IMG/VR virus record: IMGVR_UViG_3300033148_005052
Span: 1-49,883 of that record
Reading direction: 5' to 3' (one strand)
Source of the DNA: a virus
DNA length: 49,883 bases
Shown: positions 1 to 5,879 of the stretch, in pieces
Layout of the letters: the number at the start of each line of letters is the position of its first letter
How positions within the stretch are numbered: the stretch's first letter is position 1
Program-made: the position numbers and the translations under genes
Notes under the pieces: model-generated
What the model was told of the DNA's origin: nothing
The model's database searches: none
What the model saw: only the letters and a program-made list of their open reading frames with translations

Positions 1-186
1 CGCTAGAACGCTTTCAGAACTGCCGTCCTTATACCACGACGCCAAACACTCGTGGATTAGCGAGCCGAACGTCAGGGCGTCATCCAGCCGCACCGGAACC
101 ATCTCACGGATATATCGCCAGTATGCGCGGCGCTCGCAGTGCAGGAACGTTGACCACATGGTGTAGGTGGAGATTTGTTTATTCAT
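1..186 (-). CDS. PD-(D/E)XK (RecB/Cas4-like) nuclease, N-terminal part
   Basis: Reading frame of 62 codons that starts at ATG 186 and runs off the left edge of the window. The N-terminus carries the pattern typical of RecB-family nucleases: a Ser/Thr-Trp-x-x-Phe-x-x-Cys stretch with Arg-Arg-Ala-Tyr (FLHCERRAYWRYIREM), then LTFGSLIHECLASWYK, matching the family's 'fGsaiHe' helix. The catalytic D/E-x-K part lies outside the window. The start overlaps the upstream stop as ATGA, so it is translationally coupled. Phage members of this family process DNA ends during recombination or replication, which fits the nearby helicase, resolvase and SbcD-like genes. Family assignment rests on the N-terminal motif only. 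Confidence 0.75.
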   Translation of the reverse strand, partial: MNKQISTYTMWSTFLHCERRAYWRYIREMVPVRLDDALTFGSLIHECLASWYKDGSSESVLA

Positions 187-413
187 CCGCACAACTCATC
201 CGTTACCTGCTCGCATACTACACACCGCACATTGTCCGGGATGTTCTCAGGGTCAATGTCGCGGAGCATGACGGCATTGCAAGCGTCTCCGCCAATATAG
301 ACGAAAATCACTCCATCGCCGTAGAACCGCACATTATCAACCAGGCCTAACTCGCACTTATACCATCTAGGGTCGTTGTCAAATCGCCTGAATACTTGCC
401 ACATCTTACTCAT
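183..413 (-). CDS. Hypothetical protein, 76 aa
   Basis: Start chosen at ATG 413, preceded by a strong GGAGG seven bases upstream. The protein is acidic, rich in aromatic residues and Asp, and has three cysteines near the C-terminus (CVVCEQ). No family recognised. The stop overlaps the start of the PD-(D/E)XK nuclease gene (ATGA), so the two are probably co-translated. Confidence 0.75.
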   Translation of the reverse strand: MSKMWQVFRRFDNDPRWYKCELGLVDNVRFYGDGVIFVYIGGDACNAVMLRDIDPENIPDNVRCVVCEQVTDELCG

Positions 414-474
414 CGTTATCCTCCATTGTCGCCTCTAATGAACGTCAGGCTGTTTAGACTGATAGTGATGTTGT

Positions 475-819
475 TTATTTCGTCTCCTCTGTGTTGAGAA
501 TATCGCCATACTCATCGATTATTTGCTTGGCTTTGCCGATTTTACTTTTAGCTTTGCTGGCAAGATCACAAAGCTTTTTTTGGAGGGTATCGAGTATTTC
601 TTTCTTGAGGGCAGCGCCAAGTGCATCAGCTGCCTTGCTGCATGAGCCATTGATATATGCAATGTTGACCATCTCCGTCAGGGGCGTCTCTCCGATCTCG
701 ATACTATCATTAGCCCGTGTTTGAAAGGCTCTTACATCCTTCGGGTAAACTATGAAGCAAGTTTTCTCGCATTGTTCCAGCAACCACTTGGTAGCAGCCA
801 GCTTATCAAGTATGTGCAT
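475..819 (-). CDS. Hypothetical helical protein, 114 aa
   Basis: The internal ATG at 819 is preferred over a longer reading because it is preceded by GGAGACAACG. The N-terminal part (MHILDKLAATKWLLEQ) and the Lys/Ala-rich C-terminal third look strongly helical; the C-terminus alternates Lys, Ala and Leu and may form a coiled coil. No known domain recognised. It sits alone with 60 bases of non-coding sequence on its downstream side. Confidence 0.7.
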   Translation of the reverse strand: MHILDKLAATKWLLEQCEKTCFIVYPKDVRAFQTRANDSIEIGETPLTEMVNIAYINGSCSKAADALGAALKKEILDTLQKKLCDLASKAKSKIGKAKQIIDEYGDILNTEETK

Positions 820-835
820 CGTTGTCTCCTCTGTG

Positions 836-1075
836 TTATTGGGTTGCTTGTTCATCTTCATATCCATTTTCGCGCTCTTCGCAGTCTAGCTGTGGGCAGT
901 CTTTGCATTCACCGTCACACAATGTCCGCTCTAACCAGTAGGGCATTTCGGCGTCATAGCCGATGTTGTTCTGGTCGCTCATTCGGGTATCTCTGTGATG
1001 CACACCTTGACTATGCGCTGAACCGGCCAGCGGGCACTCCACTCCGGTATACGCTCGTTTCATAGTAGCAGCCAT
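836..1075 (-). CDS. Hypothetical Cys-containing protein, 79 aa
   Basis: ATG 1075 is preceded by GGAGG and overlaps the upstream stop as TAATG. The C-terminal half carries a compact cysteine cluster (CDGECKDCPQLDC) that could bind a metal, followed by a very acidic tail. An internal ATG at 982 (MSDQNN) would give a 48-residue protein that keeps this cluster, but its ribosome site is weak. Function unknown. Confidence 0.6.
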   Translation of the reverse strand: MAATMKRAYTGVECPLAGSAHSQGVHHRDTRMSDQNNIGYDAEMPYWLERTLCDGECKDCPQLDCEERENGYEDEQATQ

Positions 1076-1338
1076 TATTTGTCCTCCGCGGCCTGTAGTA
1101 GCATGGTGATCTTACTCGCGGCTATGTCTAGTATCATGTCGATCTTACTCACGGCTATGTCCGCCGCAAGGCTCCCGGCCATCTGTAGGTGCATGAGCTC
1201 GCCCTTGAGCGTGCCTTTGACATGCGCCGTCTCGATAGTGTGATAGATGCGCTCCCGAACGCGCCTTGCCCAATCAGTTTGCTGTAGTTGTTCTACCACC
1301 ATTGGTTTCCTTTCGTGTTGGAGGTTGTTGGTTGTCAT
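1075..1338 (-). CDS. Hypothetical protein, 87 aa, paralogue of the gene at 14186-14410
   Basis: ATG 1338 follows AGGAGATAACAA and overlaps the YopX-like stop as ATGA. Residues about 29-70 align without gaps to the protein at 14186-14410: both share the core IY-x-x-IE-x-AH-x-KG-x-LKG-x-L-x-HLQ, then a-G-x-LAA-x-IA and a final helix KI(D/N)-x-IL. The core is probably an all-helical bundle. Function unknown. The repeated use of the fold within one genome suggests a small phage-encoded regulator or inhibitor family, which is inference. Confidence 0.8.
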   Translation of the reverse strand: MTTNNLQHERKPMVVEQLQQTDWARRVRERIYHTIETAHVKGTLKGELMHLQMAGSLAADIAVSKIDMILDIAASKITMLLQAAEDK

Positions 1339-1772
1339 TTGTTATCTCCTGTCAGTAGCGTATTGCCGACGCGGGTGAGTCGTGATTCGGCAATATCATG
1401 TAGGCATTGGGATAGAGGGGCATTCTTGTCGAGAGGCAATAGACAAAATGCCCCTCGCCGCCATATAATTTCACAGTGTTCCCTCAAATAACTGTCGAAG
1501 ACTATATCATTCTCCCACAGCTGGTTGCCGTCCTTGTCCTTGGCGCAGTCGACTTGGTGCTGGAATTCGATGTGCTGTAGCCGAAAACTATAATCGATGA
1601 TACGGATGTCTTCGTAGCCATCTCTGTTGTTATATTCAACCAAGTTGAGTCGTCCGTTTGGGCCTATAAAGACCTCTGTTGGCGGCTCAAAGGAAATGAA
1701 GATGCGCCCGTGTTTGTCTGGCTCGAATGCCTGCTTGACCAGCGTATCAACTACCCTAAATGGTAGGTTCAT
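1335..1772 (-). CDS. YopX-like protein
   Basis: A protein of 145 residues starting at ATG 1772 behind AAGGAGTTCAAGA. Residues about 66-145 follow the YopX family layout: a segment leading to DKDGNQLWENDIVFDS (family: DKNGKEIYEGDIV), then a strand-rich part with IIWRRGAF, and a closing RVGNTLL (family: viGNi). YopX proteins are common in phages of many hosts; their role is unknown. The N-terminal 60 residues are an extra segment I do not recognise. It lies in a chain of overlapping small genes with the FmdB-like and paralogue genes. Confidence 0.75.
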   Translation of the reverse strand: MNLPFRVVDTLVKQAFEPDKHGRIFISFEPPTEVFIGPNGRLNLVEYNNRDGYEDIRIIDYSFRLQHIEFQHQVDCAKDKDGNQLWENDIVFDSYLREHCEIIWRRGAFCLLPLDKNAPLSQCLHDIAESRLTRVGNTLLTGDNK

Positions 1773-1959
1773 TCTTGAACTCCTTCTTTGAATCGTTCAC
1801 GTAGAAGCCCGGCCCTCTAAATATTAGGACCGGGGCGTTCCATAGTCGTTTGAGAACTCCGCCGCATACGCAGCAGCGTTCGGGGCATTCGTCTGCGCTG
1901 TCGTGCAGGTATTGCTCGACGCGGTTGCAAGATTCACACTGAAAGTCAAAGAGCGGCAT
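1756..1959 (-). CDS. FmdB-type zinc-ribbon protein
   Basis: 67 residues from ATG 1959 behind AAGGAGGGTAGCC. It opens with MPLFDFQCESC, has a second pair CCVCGG, and ends with RGPGFYVNDSK, which is the classic FmdB/CxxC_CxxC_SSSS layout (Cys pairs around a zinc ribbon, then G-x-GFY-x-D). The family is found widely in bacteria and phages and is described as a putative regulatory protein; its biochemical role is not settled. It overlaps both neighbours slightly. Confidence 0.8.
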   Translation of the reverse strand: MPLFDFQCESCNRVEQYLHDSADECPERCCVCGGVLKRLWNAPVLIFRGPGFYVNDSKKEFKNEPTI

Positions 1960-2272
1960 GGCTACCCTCCTTGTGTAACGCCGCGTCCAGAGCGTCCAGC
2001 GCTTGAGACCGCCTCAGTTGCGGGTCATGGCTGCATTCGATTATCCTGCACATCACAGGGCGATGTTCATAAATGAGGCATTGGCCGTCTTTGTAGGCGG
2101 CGCAGAAGCCGTCGGCCTTCATCTTCATGCTCCAGAACTCGACTGCAACGTCACCAATTTTGATGTGTTCGCAGGTGCGATATTGTTCAGGGACAGATGC
2201 GACATCTTCGTCAAAGATGACCACATCTGATTGACAGCATGATCCACATCGGCTGCATTTCCAGTTTGACAT
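1946..2272 (-). CDS. YkgJ-family cysteine-cluster protein
   Basis: Start set at ATG 2272 (MSNWKCSRCGSCC) because it follows ACAGGAG, whereas the longer reading from 2311 would run into the upstream gene. The protein (108 aa) has the YkgJ/CxxCxxCC signature: CSRCGSCC near the N-terminus and CLIYEHRPVMCRI about 70 residues later. These cysteines are thought to bind zinc or an iron-sulfur cluster. The function in phages is not known. Confidence 0.8.
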   Translation of the reverse strand: MSNWKCSRCGSCCQSDVVIFDEDVASVPEQYRTCEHIKIGDVAVEFWSMKMKADGFCAAYKDGQCLIYEHRPVMCRIIECSHDPQLRRSQALDALDAALHKEGSHAAL

Positions 2273-2288
2273 AACTACTCCTGTCAGT

Positions 2289-3395
2289 TCAGTTGTCTTG
2301 GCATACTTCACGATGCGCCTCCTGTAATGCTTCTCTGTCTAGGCCTCTCGCATGGGCGCTGGCGGAGTGGATTGCGGCCTCCTCATCAAGCGTCGGTCGC
2401 ACAAACCTGAATTGCAGCTGTCCGACCGACCCAATGATGGACAAACTTCTAACCTCATCCACAATAAGCTCCTCGATCTGAGCGTATGTCATCCGGGCCT
2501 CGTTGATCACCTGCACATACTTGTCGCGCAGATGGCCGGGGCGAACCATTTTGCCGGTGCCATCATGCACCAAGAGCCGCTTATACCGATTTGCGAGAAT
2601 GGTGGCGATGACCCTGATATGCCGTGGCGAGGGTAACTCGACAATCCCGAGCTCATAGAGGTCAGTCGAGCCGGGCGGCCAGAATGTAGCGGTTATCGCA
2701 GCCCGTCCTTCCTTGCTATGGTCATAACCATAAGACCTGAGTGAGCCTGCAACGATGACCTTCTTGTCCACCTCGCATGGTCGGTCATGACCGCCGATGA
2801 CAATCAGGTCATAAGAGCCTAGCGGTAGTGAATCCATCCCTATCGAGAATAGTGATGGTGGGTTGTCTAGCCCTGTTATTCCGAGTGTGCAACACAATAT
2901 CGCCGGACGATAGCCATCTCGGCGCTGCTCACATTCGGCGAGTAGTTTGCTCCATTTTACCCGGCTGGGACACCAAGAGATACAGGATAGGTGGACACCG
3001 TTAATCAGCTCGGAGAATATGGGCTGCGCTACTTGACAGCCAAAGAACCGATATGTCCCCAAGTATGCGCTATCGTGTTGGCCCCGCAGCTTCACTATGG
3101 GCGTCTGCCCGCCCCGATCGCCGGCGGCGAACATCAGTTTCATATCGAGCGGCGGCATCCATTCTAGCGGGGCGCATGACACGCACTTCCGTTGTCTGAA
3201 CCCATGATAGTCATCGCCAAGTGTAACAACACAACGCGGACGACTGGATACCCGCCTAATATGGCTGGCTATCTTGTCATAAGCCGCCTTAATGTCTTGC
3301 AGCTCTAACGGGATACCGTCCTCGTCAAACGGGGCGGCCATACGGGCGTGCGCCCCACCAAAGAAACAGAATGTGGTGCTGTCGTCTAGCGCCAT
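2289..3395 (-). CDS. SbcD/Mre11-like metallophosphoesterase with altered active site
   Basis: 368 residues. The order of short blocks follows the calcineurin-like/Mre11 superfamily, but several metal ligands are changed: FFGGAHAR where D-x-H is expected (Asp lost), TLGDDYHG (GD kept), LRGQHDS (GNHD with Asn to Gln), CCTLGI where the isolated His is expected, and VIGGHDRP where GH-x-H is expected (last His replaced). In T4 and bacteria, Mre11/SbcD proteins act with Rad50/SbcC as a nuclease on DNA ends; no SbcC partner is visible here. The substitutions suggest it is inactive or uses an unusual metal site. The start codon lies in a perfect hairpin (3388-3411). Assignment is by motif order only. 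Confidence 0.6.
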   Translation of the reverse strand: MALDDSTTFCFFGGAHARMAAPFDEDGIPLELQDIKAAYDKIASHIRRVSSRPRCVVTLGDDYHGFRQRKCVSCAPLEWMPPLDMKLMFAAGDRGGQTPIVKLRGQHDSAYLGTYRFFGCQVAQPIFSELINGVHLSCISWCPSRVKWSKLLAECEQRRDGYRPAILCCTLGITGLDNPPSLFSIGMDSLPLGSYDLIVIGGHDRPCEVDKKVIVAGSLRSYGYDHSKEGRAAITATFWPPGSTDLYELGIVELPSPRHIRVIATILANRYKRLLVHDGTGKMVRPGHLRDKYVQVINEARMTYAQIEELIVDEVRSLSIIGSVGQLQFRFVRPTLDEEAAIHSASAHARGLDREALQEAHREVCQDN

Positions 3396-3411
3396 GGCTC
3401 ACCATGGCGCT
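3388..3411 (-). promoter_or_regulatory. Hairpin covering a start codon
   Basis: A perfect 10-bp inverted repeat (AGCGCCATGG, loop of four, CCATGGCGCT) contains the ATG of the phosphoesterase gene and the last codons of the membrane-protein gene upstream. In the transcript the hairpin would hide the start codon and part of its GGTGAG ribosome site until ribosomes translating the upstream gene open it. This gives a plausible means of translational coupling. The structure is directly visible; the role is inferred. Confidence 0.5.
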
Positions 3412-3593
3412 TTCATAAATGCGACTATACCGACCAGCGCTAGCGCGGCGGCCACACCTATGACGCACCCCACGATTGCATGTGCGGCCTTACTCGACCA
3501 TCGCCTTTGCTCCTGATACCAGAACTGAACGACATGGCCTAACCCGTTGCTGAAATAAGCGCTGGGTATTGGCATAGGCTCATTTCTATTCAT
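3399..3593 (-). CDS. Small single-span membrane protein, 64 aa
   Basis: ATG 3593 follows AGGAGGGATAAGG, making MNRNEPMP the likely N-terminus. A basic stretch (YQEQRRWSSK) leads into one long hydrophobic helix rich in Ala, Val and Ile (IVGCVIGVAAALALVGIV), with a short tail. It is probably an inner-membrane protein. Function unknown. Confidence 0.75.
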   Translation of the reverse strand: MNRNEPMPIPSAYFSNGLGHVVQFWYQEQRRWSSKAAHAIVGCVIGVAAALALVGIVAFMKAPW

Positions 3594-3595
3594 CC

Positions 3596-4507
3596 TTATC
3601 CCTCCTGTTGATGCAGCCAAGTAGTTGGCGGCGGGTTGATCATCCTCTCTCTATATTTCTTTATGACGGCAACAGCCGGTGGTGGTAGTCTAGGGATCGC
3701 CAGCGCCCGCTCTCGCACCTCATCTTCTAAGACTGGTTCAAAGCGCTCATCCTCATCAATGTTGACCAGCCGGTTCCGAAACCATTCTTGGGCATAGAGC
3801 CTATCCCAGTCGTAAGGTGTGCTTTCCTTAAACCGGCCTAACGGCAACGATTGAATGTTCCATGTGAGCCGGCGGCCTAGCTTCACAACCGACAGGACAC
3901 GAGCATATTCGGGGTCGAAAATGTTACGTTTAGGGTTGATATGGTCAAGCACCTCACCGTAACTGTTCTGGCACATATACCCGTCTAGCACATCGTTCTC
4001 AAACGAGCGGGCGGAGTTTGCTGTGAACAGCTGTGGGATGAGCTGATAATCGGACGGCAGATGGCGGTCGTGCTGGATACCGCGCACCATGTCATGAGAG
4101 CTGATTAGACAGACGTTGAACATCACTGCGCCGCGTGCCGTGATATACTGCCTGTTCAACGCAGCCTGAAGCTGACGTCGGTCTGCCCGTTCCTCTAAAG
4201 TAGCCCGGCCAGCCTGCATATCTACGGTGAGCTGGTTTAACAATTGAAGGGCCGGTTCATATTCGTCGCAATAACAGGGGCCTACTTTATGCTTCTTAGG
4301 GCAGGCAAACAGCCATGTCCGCATCTGCTTATCGACAAGCCGGTGGAGGTAGGCCACTCTATATCCGATGGAGCCAACGTCGGGTCTATATGCCCAATGG
4401 ACGGGCAACAGCCGGTAGCTGAAGCCTTGTATTATCCTAATCTTCCGGGGCACGCCGGCTGTGATCAACTTGGGGTCAACGACCGGTAGCTGTGCGGGCT
4501 TATTCAT
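3596..4507 (-). CDS. Cys-cluster protein, possibly a gp32-like ssDNA-binding protein
   Basis: 303 residues from ATG 4507 (upstream GGTGAGGATAT), overlapping the resolvase stop by 8 bases. After an N-terminal strand-rich region (IRIIQGFSYRLLPVHWAYRP) comes a Cys cluster, FACPKKHKVGPCYCDEYEPA, then a helical segment and a further strand region (RGAVMFNVCLISS). This layout (beta segment, CP...PC-x-C knuckle, then 'YxxNV'-like strand) resembles gp32-type ssDNA-binding proteins in many phages, but similarity is weak and I make the link tentatively. The genome also encodes a conventional SSB. Its place between the resolvase and the SbcD-like gene supports a role in DNA metabolism. Confidence 0.4.
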   Translation of the reverse strand: MNKPAQLPVVDPKLITAGVPRKIRIIQGFSYRLLPVHWAYRPDVGSIGYRVAYLHRLVDKQMRTWLFACPKKHKVGPCYCDEYEPALQLLNQLTVDMQAGRATLEERADRRQLQAALNRQYITARGAVMFNVCLISSHDMVRGIQHDRHLPSDYQLIPQLFTANSARSFENDVLDGYMCQNSYGEVLDHINPKRNIFDPEYARVLSVVKLGRRLTWNIQSLPLGRFKESTPYDWDRLYAQEWFRNRLVNIDEDERFEPVLEDEVRERALAIPRLPPPAVAVIKKYRERMINPPPTTWLHQQEG

Positions 4508-5060
4508 ATATCCTCACCGCTGCCAGCGCATGTAAGGCAAGACCGGTCGCGTCGGAATACCCGCTCTTGGTATAGCTATACCGCTGCTGGAACTCTGGGC
4601 ACGTCGGAAACCGCGCTCTGACGGTAGCCCAGACGTCGGGCTTCACGTCCGTCGATTTGCGCTTCATGTTGCGTAGCTTCTCGTTCTTGTCTTTACGCTG
4701 AGACCAGTTGGCAACGCCGATTGAAGAGCGCCATACCTCTGGTTTGACCACCAAGTGTGGGATGTCGAGATATGTGAGCGCTGCCCACCACAGTAACCAG
4801 CTGGCAGTCTGGGTGCGCATCGTCTTAGGGCTGCCGATTATCCCGGCGATTGGTGGTTCCTCAAGCGCGACCATATCAATCGGCTCCCGAGATCCGAGCA
4901 GCTGTAAGAGTTTAACCATACCTTTGAAGTCGAACTTAAATGGCCCGGCTGCCCTCGTCAGCGGAATGTCCTCAAACCGAAGACAATGGTTGTTGTTCCT
5001 GTATTCAAGGACGGCTATGCGCCCGTCCTTACTACCTGGGTCAATGCCTACTACGAGCAT
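4500..5060 (-). CDS. RuvC-fold Holliday-junction resolvase-like nuclease
   Basis: Start taken at ATG 5060 behind AAGGAGATGACC; the protein is then 186 aa. It opens with MLVVGIDPGSKDGR, the RuvC/RNase H-like first strand carrying the first catalytic Asp (residue 7). Glu 67/68 in VALEEPP and the Asp in SDATGLALHAL near residue 170 fit the remaining acidic ligands. Phage RuvC-like enzymes cut branched DNA formed during replication and recombination before packaging. It lies close to DnaB and the nuclease genes. Family assignment is confident at fold level, not for exact substrate. Confidence 0.75.
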   Translation of the reverse strand: MLVVGIDPGSKDGRIAVLEYRNNNHCLRFEDIPLTRAAGPFKFDFKGMVKLLQLLGSREPIDMVALEEPPIAGIIGSPKTMRTQTASWLLWWAALTYLDIPHLVVKPEVWRSSIGVANWSQRKDKNEKLRNMKRKSTDVKPDVWATVRARFPTCPEFQQRYSYTKSGYSDATGLALHALAAVRIYE

Positions 5061-5086
5061 GGTCATCTCCTTCCAACTAGTATTTA

Positions 5087-5217
5087 GCGGGAGTGCCGGG
5101 ACTTGAACCCGGCTGCGGAGGTGATGGTTATGACTCTTGTACACGTGCTATAAGCATCATATCGTCCATCAAGTCTCTCCAACTGACTGACTACCAGCGC
5201 TCCGTCTATACTCCCGC
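5087..5217 (-). tRNA. tRNA-like element (incomplete, degenerate or interrupted tRNA)
   Basis: On the minus strand the 3' part is a near-perfect tRNA end: T arm CCGGG-TTCAAGT-CCCGG with the invariant loop, followed by CACTCCCGC. The 5' end of the element, GCGGGAGT, pairs perfectly over 8 bp with this acceptor strand. A D-loop-like GCTGGTAG follows. However the total length is 131 nt instead of 75-95. I could not fit a clean anticodon stem. The best attempt is AGTCA/AGACT around a TGG loop (four pairs and one mismatch), leaving about 55 nt before the T arm, part of which forms TGATGG/CCATCA. It may be a decayed tRNA, one with an insertion, or a captured tRNA end such as an attachment-site core. 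It overlaps the end of the gene at 5169. Confidence 0.4.
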
Positions 5218-5363
5218 TCATTTTGTCGCATTTGCCGTAATCGTGAATTGATACGTGCCCAACAATCCTCGCAAACGAAATGACCCCAGAGGATTACACC
5301 ACGCCTACTTTGACACCATTCGCCAAGCGAGCATGACTCTGGGCTGTTACTTACTATCTTCAT
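5169..5363 (-). CDS. Hypothetical small protein, 64 aa, with CEDC motif
   Basis: From ATG 5363. Cysteines are arranged as C-x(5)-C and FVCEDCWARI, suggesting a small metal-binding fold, with a highly charged C-terminal half (RLRQMRQNEREYRR). The ribosome site is weak (GAAGGG 10 bases upstream). The last third of the gene overlaps the tRNA-like element on the same strand, so the true C-terminus, or the reality of one of the two, is uncertain. Confidence 0.5.
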   Translation of the reverse strand: MKIVSNSPESCSLGEWCQSRRGVILWGHFVCEDCWARINSRLRQMRQNEREYRRSAGSQSVGET

Positions 5364-5386
5364 GTTGTTAGTCCCTTCGTCTTCTC

Positions 5387-5623
5387 CTACTCTTTGCTTA
5401 TACGGCCATATTTAACAAGTAGTCTGATACAGGCCTTACATGTGATTGGTTTCTTAACTCGTGTGAATCGCTGAGGCCGTCCACATAATGTTTCATAATC
5501 GCCATCACAGTATGACTTAACGTGAACTTTGCCATGCGGCAATCGCTGTGCTCCGTAAGCCTTCCATTGAGGATTAATCTGCGAAATCTCTATGCTGGTC
5601 GGCATATCTTTTTTCTGGGTCAT
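5387..5623 (-). CDS. Hypothetical Cys-rich protein, 78 aa
   Basis: ATG 5623 follows ATAGGAGAAGACG. The protein has C-x(8)-C and a C-terminal CKAC (TCKACIRLLVK), likely one zinc-binding site, with basic residues between. This arrangement is common in small phage proteins of unknown role. It lies just downstream of a long inverted repeat (5644-5709). Confidence 0.7.
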   Translation of the reverse strand: MTQKKDMPTSIEISQINPQWKAYGAQRLPHGKVHVKSYCDGDYETLCGRPQRFTRVKKPITCKACIRLLVKYGRISKE

Positions 5624-5643
5624 CGTCTTCTCCTATTCTTTAC

Positions 5644-5709
5644 GAGGGGCAAGGCACACCGGCGGCGTAGAGATGTGTTATTCGCCAGTGGCACACAGCC
5701 TTGCCCCTC
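5644..5709 (-). repeat. 12-bp perfect inverted repeat between two genes
   Basis: GAGGGGCAAGGC at 5644-5655 is exactly complementary to GCCTTGCCCCTC at 5698-5709, with a 42-base loop. The right arm overlaps the stop codon of the 53-aa gene and the left arm lies just before the ribosome site of the Cys-rich gene at 5387-5623. No T-run follows on either strand, so it is not a typical intrinsic terminator. It may be an RNA-stability or processing element. Confidence 0.55.
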
Positions 5710-5869
5710 ATCGTTTGCTGCCAATCCCAAGCTCTCGACGCTTGAACTGCAGGAGCTGTGTGGCGTACTTGATTTGGGTCTTATCATCGTCTCTATAAAC
5801 TGCGGCTAAGCATTTCTTGTGTGCCCGGCGCACACGCCATGTATAGTATCTACGTATCAGTGGGTTCAT
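5708..5869 (-). CDS. Small basic protein, 53 aa
   Basis: Short gene directly after dnaB, starting at ATG 5869 behind GAGGACAAAATT. The product is rich in Arg and Lys (MNPLIRRYYTWRVRRAHKK) with one Cys and a C-terminal KRRELGIGSKR. The charge suggests nucleic-acid binding or association with the replisome, but no family is recognised. Confidence 0.65.
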   Translation of the reverse strand: MNPLIRRYYTWRVRRAHKKCLAAVYRDDDKTQIKYATQLLQFKRRELGIGSKR

Positions 5870-5879
5870 AATTTTGTCC

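Noticed and set aside
5087-5217. Selenocysteine tRNA
   Set aside because: The long acceptor plus T stem and a TCA triplet were suggestive, but the D stem and variable arm do not fit and no selenium genes are present.
5644-5709. Intrinsic terminator
   Set aside because: The stem is strong but the loop is 42 bases and no T-run follows on either strand.
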